From: Corallococcus praedator
GTDB lineage: Bacteria > Myxococcota > Myxococcia > Myxococcales > Myxococcaceae
Assembly (NCBI RefSeq): GCF_003612125.1
Contig: NZ_RAWI01000032.1
Coordinates: 1-43,246 of the forward strand
Direction: 5' to 3'
DNA length: 43,246 bases
Of the stretch, positions 1 to 7,944 are shown piece after piece (the first letter of the stretch is position 1; each line of letters starts with the position of its first letter). The position numbers and the translations under genes are program-made. Under the pieces are notes generated by a model, which was not told where the DNA came from, did not search any database, and saw only the letters and a program-made list of their open reading frames with translations.

Positions 1-50
1 CTCCGGGAGGCCTCTGGGCGGAAGGCGGGATTCCGGATAGGGAAGGGGAG

Positions 51-1052
51 ATGACTGCCCTGGCCTATCCCATGCCGCTGTGTGTCGCGCCGATGATGGA
101 CTGGACGGACCGGCACTGCCGGTACTTCTTCCGTCAGATTACGCGCCACACCCTGCTCTACACGGAGATGGTGACCACGGGCGCGGTGCTGCACGGCAAG
201 CGCGACCGCCTGCTGGGCTTCACGCCGGCCGAGCACCCCGTCGCCCTCCAACTGGGAGGCTCGGAGCCGGAGGACCTGGCGGCCTCCGCGCGCATCGGCG
301 AGGAGTGGGGCTACGACGAGATCAACCTCAACGTGGGCTGCCCCAGCGACCGGGTGCAGTCCGGCCGGTTTGGCGCGTGCCTGATGGCGGAGCCGGACCT
401 GGTGGCCCGGGGCGTGGCGGCGATGCGGGAGGCGGTGCGCATCCCGGTGACGGTGAAGTCGCGCATCGCGATTGACGACATGGAGGAGTGGGCGACGCTG
501 GAGGACTTCGTGCGGCGCGTGTCGCAGGCGGGCTGCACGCGCTTCATCGTGCATGCGCGCAAGGCGTGGCTGAAGGGCCTGAGTCCCAAGGAGAACCGGG
601 ACGTGCCGCCGCTGCGGTACGACCTGGTGTACCGGCTGAAGCAGGAGTTCCCCCACCTGGACATCAGCCTCAACGGCGGGGTGAAGACGCTGGACGCGGC
701 GGCCGAACACCTGCCCCGCGTGGACGGCGTGATGATGGGCCGGGCGCCCTACGAGTCGCCCTATGTGCTGGCGGACGCGGACCGGCGCTTCTTCGGCGGC
801 ACGCAGGCGCCCCCCACGCGGCATGAGGTGGTGGACGCGATGCTGCCGTACATCGAAGCGCAGCGAAGCCAGGGCGCGCCGCTGGGCGCCATCACCCGGC
901 ACATGCTGGGGCTCTTCCAGGGCCTGCCGGGCGCGCGCGCGTGGCGCCGGCACCTGAGCGAGAACGCCCACCAGGACGGCGCGGGCCCGGAGGTGGTGCT
1001 CGCCGCCGCCGCGAAGGTGCCGCGCGAAGCGGCGCTCCAGGCCGTGGCCTGA
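51..1052 (+). CDS. dusA: tRNA-dihydrouridine(20/20a) synthase DusA
   Basis: FMN-dependent enzyme that reduces uridine to dihydrouridine in the D-loop of tRNA, in the cytoplasm. The 333-residue protein is normal length for DusA. It has the Dus active-site segment NVGCPSDRV with the catalytic Cys near residue 97, a VTVKSRI strand near 134, and the DusA-specific stretch RKAWLKGLSPKENR followed by PPLRY near 180. The NGGV and GVMMGRA phosphate-binding loops of the TIM barrel follow. The ATG at 51 lies directly behind a GGAAGGGGAG ribosome-binding stretch. The gene stands alone and ends at a strong hairpin. It looks like ordinary core chromosome and marks the left edge of the accessory region. Family assignment is firm. 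Confidence 0.96.
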   Translation: MTALAYPMPLCVAPMMDWTDRHCRYFFRQITRHTLLYTEMVTTGAVLHGKRDRLLGFTPAEHPVALQLGGSEPEDLAASARIGEEWGYDEINLNVGCPSDRVQSGRFGACLMAEPDLVARGVAAMREAVRIPVTVKSRIAIDDMEEWATLEDFVRRVSQAGCTRFIVHARKAWLKGLSPKENRDVPPLRYDLVYRLKQEFPHLDISLNGGVKTLDAAAEHLPRVDGVMMGRAPYESPYVLADADRRFFGGTQAPPTRHEVVDAMLPYIEAQRSQGAPLGAITRHMLGLFQGLPGARAWRRHLSENAHQDGAGPEVVLAAAAKVPREAALQAVA

Positions 1053-1090
1053 CCTCCGCCAGCCGGTGTGTGTCTTTGAGAAGCGCCCAC

Positions 1091-1118
1091 GGCCGGCCTC
1101 TCCGAGGAGAGGCCGGCC
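1091..1118. terminator. Hairpin between convergent dusA and lipoprotein gene
   Basis: A perfect inverted repeat with 13-base arms (1091-1103 and 1106-1118) and a minimal loop lies 39 bases after the dusA stop and 30 bases before the end of the convergent gene. A moderately T-rich stretch (cttcatttctcc) follows on the plus strand. It probably terminates dusA and may act in both directions. Confidence 0.75.
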
Positions 1119-1147
1119 GCTTCATTTCTCCCCCAATGCTTGACGCG

Positions 1148-1750
1148 TTACTGGGTCCAGATGATGGACGAGGCGCGGTCGTTCATCGCCGCTCCGACCT
1201 GTCCGCAGCCCGTACCGCAGTTCACGATCGCACCCGTGTAGTTGGGGTTCTCGTAGAAGTACGTGTTGTTGCACCCCGAGTAGGACAGCGAGGACGAGAT
1301 GAAGTTGTCCCAACCATACGCGGCGAGGTTCGGCGCGCCGTGGTTCCAGCCCACGCAGGAAACGTCGCTCGTGAAGGTGAACGAGGCGCCACCGTAGTAG
1401 TCGTGCTCGTACACGACGCCGATGACATACGTCGCCAGGCTGGCCATCTGGTCCACGTCCTCCTGCTTGAGGTCCGCGGGCTTGGCCTGGGCGGAGAGCT
1501 GAACGCTCCCCTTGCTCGCGAAGGCGATCGAATCCGCGAAGGTGTCGAAACAGTCGACCCGGGTCGGCGCGGCACTCTGCGCCAGGGGCTGCCCCTTCGG
1601 CTGCGCGGCCGTCTGGGCGACACAGTGCGCCGCGGTGCGTGCGAGCCCCTTCGCGTCAGTGGTCGGGTTCATCTCCTCGCTCTCAGCGAGCCCTCCGCAC
1701 CCCGTGATGGCAAGCATGAGTCCAGAGACCATCGACAGTCGCTTCATCAT
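1148..1750 (-). CDS. Beta/gamma-crystallin-like lipoprotein
   Basis: A 200-residue predicted lipoprotein. The start is the ATG at 1750, preceded by GGAG at good spacing. An upstream extension is open but has no ribosome site. Residues 1-18 form a lipoprotein signal with lipobox ITGC (Cys18). The C-terminal half holds two crystallin-type Greek-key motifs. The first begins YEHDYYGGASFTF (near 114) and carries DNFISS at 148-153. The second begins YFYENPNYTG and carries NDRASS at 190-195. Both hexamers fit the N/D-N/D-x-x-S/T-S calcium-clamp consensus of microbial beta/gamma-crystallins, the fold of Myxococcus Protein S. A peptidase-inhibitor I36-type domain has a similar look, so inhibitor function is an alternative. 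The gene carries one copy of the shared promoter element with a leader of about 150 bases. Exact role unknown. Confidence 0.8.
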   Translation of the reverse strand: MMKRLSMVSGLMLAITGCGGLAESEEMNPTTDAKGLARTAAHCVAQTAAQPKGQPLAQSAAPTRVDCFDTFADSIAFASKGSVQLSAQAKPADLKQEDVDQMASLATYVIGVVYEHDYYGGASFTFTSDVSCVGWNHGAPNLAAYGWDNFISSSLSYSGCNNTYFYENPNYTGAIVNCGTGCGQVGAAMNDRASSIIWTQ

Positions 1751-1901
1751 TGCGTTCTCCTGGGTTTTCATTGGATGGAAGCCATTCGGCACGCAAGTCG
1801 TTGAGTGCCAAAGGCGTTGTCGTACGGGTGCCGCATGAGCAGGTGTTCGGCTCGTCCCGGCTTCACTTCGTGGGTCCGAGCAAATCCCCCTCAAATTGAA
1901 A

Positions 1902-1937
1902 GAGCCGACGAGGAATTAATCGATGCACAAGATCTTC
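1902..1937 (-). promoter_or_regulatory. Shared promoter element, copy E (crystallin lipoprotein)
   Basis: On the minus strand TGCAT (1927-1923) is followed after exactly 16 bases by GGCTC (1906-1902). The same arrangement occurs ahead of five other genes in the window. The start codon is 151 bases downstream. The sequence just after GGCTC also resembles the one following copy D. Promoter function is inferred from repetition, orientation and spacing. Confidence 0.6.
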
Positions 1938-2021
1938 GGGCCGCGGTGGCGCGCGCAGTTCCACGCCGCAGGCGGTCATTGCGCATACGATGGCAGGCGT
2001 TGGGTGATGGAAGGGGGAACC

Positions 2022-2637
2022 ATGCGGCAGGTGTTTGGTGGATGTTTGTGGCCGTCCTGTACTGCGCGACGCACGGCTGCCAGAGGCGCAGAACGCCTAT
2101 GACGAGGGGAAGGCCCTCGGTCATGCTGGCAGCTGCGCGGAGGCCGCAGCGCGGTTCGAACATGCGCTCGCGCTGCGGGAGGCAGTGCTCGGGGGCTTGC
2201 ATCCAGACGTCGCCGACCGCCTGGAGCTTCTTGGCAAGATGCACTTGCATCAGGGGGACTTCGCCCGAGCCGAGCTACTGCTTCAACGGGGGCTCTCCAA
2301 CCGGGAGGCGGACTTCGGAGGGAATCATCCCCTCGTTGCCCCATCACTCAACAGCCTCGCCAACCTCTATTCGGACCAGGGGATGAACGTCCAGGCCGAG
2401 CTGCTCTACACACGCTCGCTGGCCATTCGGGAGGTGGCCTTCGGCAAGGACCATCTCCTCGTCATGGCGTGAGCGGAGACGGTGGTGATGAGCCTGTGGG
2501 CGGGGCAGGGGCGGGCCACGGCGCTGCGGGAGGCCATGCGCGCATTCCGGAAGCTCCGGCCCCATCCCCACTTCTGGGCCCCCTTCATCGTCGTGGGCCG
2601 GGACACACCGCTGCGTGCGTTGGGCCCACACCCTTGA
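2022..2637 (+). pseudogene. Remnant of a TPR-CHAT protein gene
   Basis: A decayed third paralogue of the TPR-CHAT genes at 26143-29481 and 35747-39220. The original start is probably the ATG at 2022, because the preceding aagggggaaccATGCG matches the leader of the 29481 gene. A frameshift lies in the signal-peptide region. From about 2035 the frame reads as kinesin-light-chain-type TPRs (REAVLGGLHPDVA, READFGGNHPLVA) up to GKDHLLVMA. A TGA follows at 2470-2472, and then, in the same frame, the extreme C-terminus of the CHAT domain (AETVVMSLW to APFIVVGRD) ends at 2637. Most of the gene, including both catalytic residues, is deleted. A further 20 codons are missing after SLW. The TGA sits where the intact paralogues have a glycine codon, so a nonsense change in an already fused gene is likely. 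Confidence 0.85.
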
Positions 2638-2684
2638 CGGCAGGCCGAGTGCGCCCGGGCACTTCGAAGTCCCTCCAGCGGCCA

Positions 2685-2720
2685 GCGGATTTCCTGCATT
2701 GTTTTCCACCTGGGCGGCTC
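2685..2720 (+). promoter_or_regulatory. Shared promoter element, copy C (RHS gene)
   Basis: GCGGATTTCC directly precedes TGCAT (2695-2699), which is followed after 16 bases by GGCTC (2716-2720). It lies 48 bases after the TPR-CHAT remnant and 69 bases before the RHS start codon. Copies A, B and C share the whole 15-base stretch GCGGATTYCSTGCAT. Promoter function is inferred. Confidence 0.6.
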
Positions 2721-2788
2721 ATTGCCTTATGCACCGCCCCTGGCCTGCCCGTTACTACGTCCATTCACTGCTGGCGCGTTCCCTGCCC

Positions 2789-5700
2789 ATGCGCCACGCC
2801 GCCATCGCCTTGCTCGTCCTCTGCGCGGCCGTGGCACAGGCGCAGGAAACCACGACGTATGCGGAGCTGTCGAAGGCCGTCAAGGCGCCGAATGCGGTCG
2901 CTGCAATCGGCACCGACCTGTTCGGCGACCAGATCAACCTCTACAACGGACAGCTGGAATTCACGCAGACCGACGTCAGCCTGCCCGGCAACAGCAAGCT
3001 GCCGGTCGCAGTCGGGCGCAGGTTGATCACCAACACCTACTCTCCGAGTGTCCGGCCCTTCGGCAGATGGCAGCTCGACATCCCGCACCTCCACGGCATG
3101 TTCTCCCGCAGGGATGGATGGAGGGCCGCCGACGGCACCCAGGCTCGCTGCAGCAGCTTCGGCGCGCCGTGGGCGGTCGCGGGCGGCGCCAACGTCGGCC
3201 ATTGGGACCCCGAGGAGTTCTGGCAGGGCAACTTCCTCTACGTTCCTGGCCAGGGCGATCAGCAATTGCTGCTGCGCAGTCCGGACAACACCGCCGCGCC
3301 GGGCCCGGTGGAGGACTACCCGGTGGTCACCAGCAAGTTCTGGTCGGCCCGTTGCCTGCCGACGCTGGCCAACAGCACCACCCTGGGCGAAGGCTTCCTG
3401 GTGATTTCGCCCGATGGGACGAAGTACCGCTTCGATCAGCTCGTGACCTACTCGGCCAAGGGCCTGACCAAGTCGCTTGATTCCCTCAGGCTGCGCGGCG
3501 ACGACACCCCGACACGGACCGGCTCACCCACGCCAAGCCCCACGCCGCTGGCCGCCGATCACTACATCCTGACCCGCCAGGAAGTGTGGCTGCTGCCGAC
3601 GCTCATCACCGACCGCTTCGGCAACACGGTGCAATACACCTACGATGCCACCCATCCCGAAAACGTCACGACGATCAGCGGAAGCGACGGGCGCGTCCTT
3701 CAACTGTTCTACAACGAGGCCAGAAGTCCCAACCTGATCACCTCGGTCTCGGACGGAGTCCGCACCTGGAACTACAGCTATCGTGATTCCAATCATGGCA
3801 TTGCCGACCTGCATCGGGTGACGCTGCCAGACCAGACGAGCTGGGACTTCAGCGGCACGGACCCGCTGTCAGAGGAGCTCATGTTCCTGAGCGCCGCCTC
3901 GTGTGAGGATCCGGCGTACCTCAATCCGTACGAGGTCACGGGCACCATGCGTCATCCGTCGGGCGCGCGCGGCAGCTTCACGCTGACGCCCACCGTGCAC
4001 GGTCGCTCCAATGTGGAGAAGCAGTGTCGCATCATCACGGGCGGCGCCATGTACGCGTTGATTCCGCGCTATTTCTACAGCTATGCGCTGACCCGCAAGG
4101 CCATTGAGGGTCCGGGCGTGGCCAGCATGGCCTGGACCTACGGTTATGGCCCGCCCAATGCCAGTTGGGAGCCCTGCGGCGCCGGCTGCCCGTCGACCAA
4201 GACGGTGACGGTGGTCGACTCCCGCAACGACGTGACGCGGTACACCTTCGGCAACAGCTACAACGTCACGGAAGGCCAGTTGCAGAGGGTCGACACCGGC
4301 TGGAATGGCAACACCGCGCTGAGCACCAGGACGATGCGCTACCGGGCGCCGGGCGCAGGGCCCTACCCCCTGCGTGCCGGCGCTGGCAGCTACAGCCTCG
4401 GCGACGGCGACCTGCTCGCCCGCATCATGCCGGTCGACCAGCAGGTCATCACGCAGCAGGGCGTGACGTTCCAGTGGACCGCGAACGGCTTCGACACCTT
4501 CGCCCGCCCTACGTCCGTCACCCGCTCCAACAGCCTGGGCTATGGCCGTGGCGAGACGACGACCTACAGCGACAACCTTGGGGCGTGGGTGCTGGGACAG
4601 GTTGCCACTGTGACGGAGAGCAGCACTGGCAAGGTGATGGCGTTGAACACCTATCACCCGACTTCCGCGGCGCTGACGACGGCCAGCAGCTTTGGCGTGC
4701 TGGATGAGACGCTGACGTACCACCCGGACGGCACGCTGGCCAGTCGCAAGGATGGCAGGAACCAGACGACCACGTTTTCGAACTACAAGGCAGGCCTGCC
4801 GCAGAACACCCACTATCCGACCGGCGCGACCGAGAGCTCGGTCATCAACAGCATCGGTCAAATCATGTCCACCACCGACGCGGCGGGCTTCTCGACCAGC
4901 TACGGCTACGATGCGATGGGCAGGCTCAATCTCATCACGTATCCGGTCGGCGATACGGTGGCGTGGAATGCCACCTCGATGGTGCTGGAACCCGTTGATA
5001 CCGATGAGTACGGCCTGCCCGCAGGGCACTGGCGCCAGACGGTGTCGACAGGCAACGCGCGCAAGGTCACCTACCTGGATGCCTTGTTCCGCCCGCTGCT
5101 GACGCGCACTTTCGACACAGGCGACGAGGAGGGCACGCGCCGCATGGTCCTGCGCCGCTTCGACCTCAACGGCAAGCCCACCTTCGAGTCGTATCCGCAG
5201 CGAAGCATCAGTGACATCAGCGAGAGCCCTGACGGCGCCAACACGGTCTACGATGCGCTGGGCCGTGTCATCAGCATCACCACGGCGAGCGAACTGGGAG
5301 ACCTGACGACCTCCACCGACTACCTGAACGGCTTCGTGCGGCGCGTGACCAATGCGCGCGGCGAGGTGTCCGACACCCGATTCTGGGCACTCGACCAGCC
5401 ATCGGAAGCGGCTCCGGCCACCATCGTGCAGCCGTATGGACTGACGACGACGATTGCGCGCAACGTGTTCGGGCGGACGACAGCCATCATCCGTGGCGTG
5501 GGCGGCGTTTCCTCCAAGCGCAACTACGTCTACGACGCCCATCAGCGCCTGTGTAAGACGATCGAGCCCGAGACCGGCGCCACCGTGCAAGCCTACGATG
5601 CGGCCGGCAACATCGCCTGGCGCGCCGGTGGCCTGGCCTTGCCGTCGCCAGGCAACTGCGACAGCGCCAGTGTCATGCCTTCCAGGAAGATCACGTACGA

Positions 5701-7519
5701 CTACGATGGGTTGAATCGCATGACGAGCACGCTCTTCGGCGACGGCAGCCCGTCCATCACGCAAACCTATACGGCTGACGGTTTGCCGCTGACGAACACG
5801 TCCAACGGCGCGGCCTGGACCAACACCTACAATCGCCGCCGTCTGCTGGAAGAGGAGAAGCTCGACTACGGCGGCCGGACGTACCTCATCCATCGCGCCT
5901 ATGACGCCAACGCGTCACTGCTCAAGCTGACCTACCCTGATACGGCGCGCACGGCCATCACCTACAGCCCCAATGCGCTGGGCGAACCGAGCGGGGTGAG
6001 CGGCTACGCCAGCTCCATCACCTATCACCCCAGCGGGGCCATTGCCGGCTTCACCTACGCCAACGGCATCGTCCATACGATGACGCAGACGGTACGCGGC
6101 TTGCCGGAGCGGGTCAGCGACACGGGCGTGCTGGATGATGTCTACAGCTATGACGAGAACGGCAACGTCATTGCCATTGAAGATCTCGAGGGCCCGAACT
6201 CGCGCTACATGGCCTACGACGCGCTCGACCGCCTGAGTCGGGTCGGTGCACCTGGGCGGTGGGGTGATGTCACCTACGGCAACGATGCGCTCGACAACAT
6301 CGTTTCGACCACGGTCACCTCGGGCGCGACGGCGCGCACGAGCACGCACGCCATCGACTATGCACGCAACCGCTTGACCAGCATCAGCAGCAATGCCGCG
6401 TCGTACAGCTTCGGCTACACCTATGACAGCGGTGGAAACATCGTGAAGCGCGGCGGGCAGGCCTATGCGTTCGATCTGGCCAACCGCATGACGTCAGCCA
6501 CCGGGAAGGCGGCCTACGCGTACGATGGGCGCGGTCGGCGAATCAAGATCGTCAAGACCGATGGCAGCAACCAGACGCAGCTCCAGCTCTACACGCAGGA
6601 TGGACAACTGCTCTATGAAACGACCGCGGTGGGAGCCTCGGCGCCCGTGGAAAGCAGGTATGTGTACCTGGGCGGCACGCTCCTGGCCGATATCGGCGTG
6701 TCCTACGTGCATACCGATGGCCTGGGCAGTGTGGTGGCGCGCACGGATTCGGCGCGCACGATTCAGAGCCGGACCTTCTATGAACCGTATGGCCTGACGC
6801 ACAGCGGTGCGGAGCCGACCCTCGGCTTCACGGGGCATGTGAACGACAGCGACACCGGCCTGGTCTATATGCAGCAGCGGTATTACGACCCGGTGGCGGC
6901 GCGGTTCTTGAGCATTGATCCGGTGATCACGGACAGTAATACGGGGAGTGCTTTCAATCGTTACTCCTACGCCAACAACAGCCCATATCGGTTCATTGAT
7001 CCCGATGGGCGCAATCCTGTTCTGCTCGCACTCCTTCCCCCCATGGCCATCGCCGGGGCTGTTGGGGGCGGCCTGAACGCGTTGGATCAATATCTCTCCA
7101 CTGGGAATGTCCAATGGGGGGGAGCAAACGGTGTTCTTGGCGCTGCGGCTGAATCTGCAGCCTTCGGCTTCATGGGCGGTATAACGGGCGGCAGCAGAAG
7201 CGCGATAGTAAGTACGGAAGCTCGATCCTTGGCTCAAGGCGTAAACCTTGAGAAGTCACTCGCAAGCTCAGCGCAGACATCAAAGATACTTGCAGGTAAG
7301 GGAGAGGTCATCGCAGGGGCGGGAACGAAGACGCCATATCGTGATGCGCCTCGACTGGGAAGCCAGCACGGAGGCAACGCAGCCGACTGGCAGAAAGTTT
7401 CAGGTGGAAATCATGTCGCTAAGGATGGAACAAAAATCGAAACGCATGCCGCTCAGAATCAAGTCACGGGACAAGTCGTAGAACTGAAGACCAAGCTCAG
7501 GGATGAAGGTATGCCATGA
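2789..7519 (+). CDS. Exported RHS/YD-repeat protein with variable C-terminal tip (candidate toxin)
   Basis: A 1576-residue protein. The chosen ATG at 2789 gives a clear signal peptide (MRHAAIALLVLCAAVAQA, cleavage near residue 18); no good ribosome site was seen. The mature part begins with a GTDLFGDQINLYNG segment typical of Sec-exported RHS proteins. A long run of YD repeats follows (for example YGYDAMGRLN, YDYDGLNRM, YSYDENGNV). The conserved RHS core end, YYDPVAARFLSIDPV near residue 1370, closes with IDPDGRNP near 1403. Downstream is a glycine-rich hydrophobic linker and then a tip of roughly 100 residues ending in ETHAAQN and VELKTKL. I do not recognise this tip. RHS cages usually release such tips as toxins against rivals, so that role is inferred. 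From about 7020 the DNA becomes visibly more A+T-rich, suggesting a recently exchanged tip. Confidence 0.9.
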   Translation: MRHAAIALLVLCAAVAQAQETTTYAELSKAVKAPNAVAAIGTDLFGDQINLYNGQLEFTQTDVSLPGNSKLPVAVGRRLITNTYSPSVRPFGRWQLDIPHLHGMFSRRDGWRAADGTQARCSSFGAPWAVAGGANVGHWDPEEFWQGNFLYVPGQGDQQLLLRSPDNTAAPGPVEDYPVVTSKFWSARCLPTLANSTTLGEGFLVISPDGTKYRFDQLVTYSAKGLTKSLDSLRLRGDDTPTRTGSPTPSPTPLAADHYILTRQEVWLLPTLITDRFGNTVQYTYDATHPENVTTISGSDGRVLQLFYNEARSPNLITSVSDGVRTWNYSYRDSNHGIADLHRVTLPDQTSWDFSGTDPLSEELMFLSAASCEDPAYLNPYEVTGTMRHPSGARGSFTLTPTVHGRSNVEKQCRIITGGAMYALIPRYFYSYALTRKAIEGPGVASMAWTYGYGPPNASWEPCGAGCPSTKTVTVVDSRNDVTRYTFGNSYNVTEGQLQRVDTGWNGNTALSTRTMRYRAPGAGPYPLRAGAGSYSLGDGDLLARIMPVDQQVITQQGVTFQWTANGFDTFARPTSVTRSNSLGYGRGETTTYSDNLGAWVLGQVATVTESSTGKVMALNTYHPTSAALTTASSFGVLDETLTYHPDGTLASRKDGRNQTTTFSNYKAGLPQNTHYPTGATESSVINSIGQIMSTTDAAGFSTSYGYDAMGRLNLITYPVGDTVAWNATSMVLEPVDTDEYGLPAGHWRQTVSTGNARKVTYLDALFRPLLTRTFDTGDEEGTRRMVLRRFDLNGKPTFESYPQRSISDISESPDGANTVYDALGRVISITTASELGDLTTSTDYLNGFVRRVTNARGEVSDTRFWALDQPSEAAPATIVQPYGLTTTIARNVFGRTTAIIRGVGGVSSKRNYVYDAHQRLCKTIEPETGATVQAYDAAGNIAWRAGGLALPSPGNCDSASVMPSRKITYDYDGLNRMTSTLFGDGSPSITQTYTADGLPLTNTSNGAAWTNTYNRRRLLEEEKLDYGGRTYLIHRAYDANASLLKLTYPDTARTAITYSPNALGEPSGVSGYASSITYHPSGAIAGFTYANGIVHTMTQTVRGLPERVSDTGVLDDVYSYDENGNVIAIEDLEGPNSRYMAYDALDRLSRVGAPGRWGDVTYGNDALDNIVSTTVTSGATARTSTHAIDYARNRLTSISSNAASYSFGYTYDSGGNIVKRGGQAYAFDLANRMTSATGKAAYAYDGRGRRIKIVKTDGSNQTQLQLYTQDGQLLYETTAVGASAPVESRYVYLGGTLLADIGVSYVHTDGLGSVVARTDSARTIQSRTFYEPYGLTHSGAEPTLGFTGHVNDSDTGLVYMQQRYYDPVAARFLSIDPVITDSNTGSAFNRYSYANNSPYRFIDPDGRNPVLLALLPPMAIAGAVGGGLNALDQYLSTGNVQWGGANGVLGAAAESAAFGFMGGITGGSRSAIVSTEARSLAQGVNLEKSLASSAQTSKILAGKGEVIAGAGTKTPYRDAPRLGSQHGGNAADWQKVSGGNHVAKDGTKIETHAAQNQVTGQVVELKTKLRDEGMP

Positions 7520-7923
7520 TGGTCAGGTGCATTGCTGACAAGTTGAGTGACGAGCAGAAAATCCTGCTGCGAATAGCTCAAGGCCATTCAACGTCATATC
7601 AGCTGCAAATAGGCAGTGATTACCTCGTCCTTGCACTCACCTTTAGTCTGCCGACTGAGCCCTATGGCGGAGGGGCCGAATATCAGATCCTTAATGGCTT
7701 TGGTGTGTGCCGCAGTGTTCCGGCCTGTTTGTTCAATGTTATTGACAACCGGGCCTCGGAATATTGGCGCGTCCGTCAAGATGAAGATGGCTCACTTCTT
7801 TTGTGGCCGGAGGAGTTCTTCGTGGACTTCTTCCATGACGATCTCAGCGAGGGGCGCTTGGAAACCGTCAACTCATTCAAGAAGGTAGTCCAGAAGTTGC
7901 AGCGGGAGTTCGAATCCGGCTGA
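7516..7923 (+). CDS. Candidate immunity protein for the RHS tip
   Basis: A 135-residue acidic, probably cytoplasmic protein of no family I recognise. Its ATG overlaps the RHS stop codon (ATGA, 7516-7519), so the two genes are likely translationally coupled. This is the usual layout of a polymorphic toxin and its immunity partner. A second ATG at 7519 could also serve as the start. There is no signal peptide or membrane segment. The sequence has an alternating beta/aromatic look in the middle (YLVLALTFSLPTEPYGG) and a helical C-terminus (FKKVVQKLQREF). Base composition is clearly lower in GC than the flanking genes and matches the RHS tip, which suggests that tip and immunity gene arrived together. 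Function is inferred from position and size only. Confidence 0.65.
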   Translation: MMVRCIADKLSDEQKILLRIAQGHSTSYQLQIGSDYLVLALTFSLPTEPYGGGAEYQILNGFGVCRSVPACLFNVIDNRASEYWRVRQDEDGSLLLWPEEFFVDFFHDDLSEGRLETVNSFKKVVQKLQREFESG

Positions 7924-7944
7924 AAGCGGCGAACGGGAGACGTT

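Noticed and set aside
941-1804. 287-codon plus-strand frame overlapping dusA and the crystallin gene
   Set aside because: It spans the terminator hairpin and two supported genes; composition is not protein-like.
1780-1815. Sigma-54-type promoter (TGGCAC ... TTGC) upstream of the crystallin gene
   Set aside because: The two boxes are separated by eight bases instead of five, so the -24/-12 geometry is wrong.
1805-2386. 193-codon plus-strand frame before the TPR-CHAT remnant
   Set aside because: It runs across promoter copy E and into the out-of-frame part of the TPR remnant; no domain.
3869-5893. 674-codon minus-strand frame inside the RHS gene
   Set aside because: It overlaps conserved YD repeats and has no recognisable domain.
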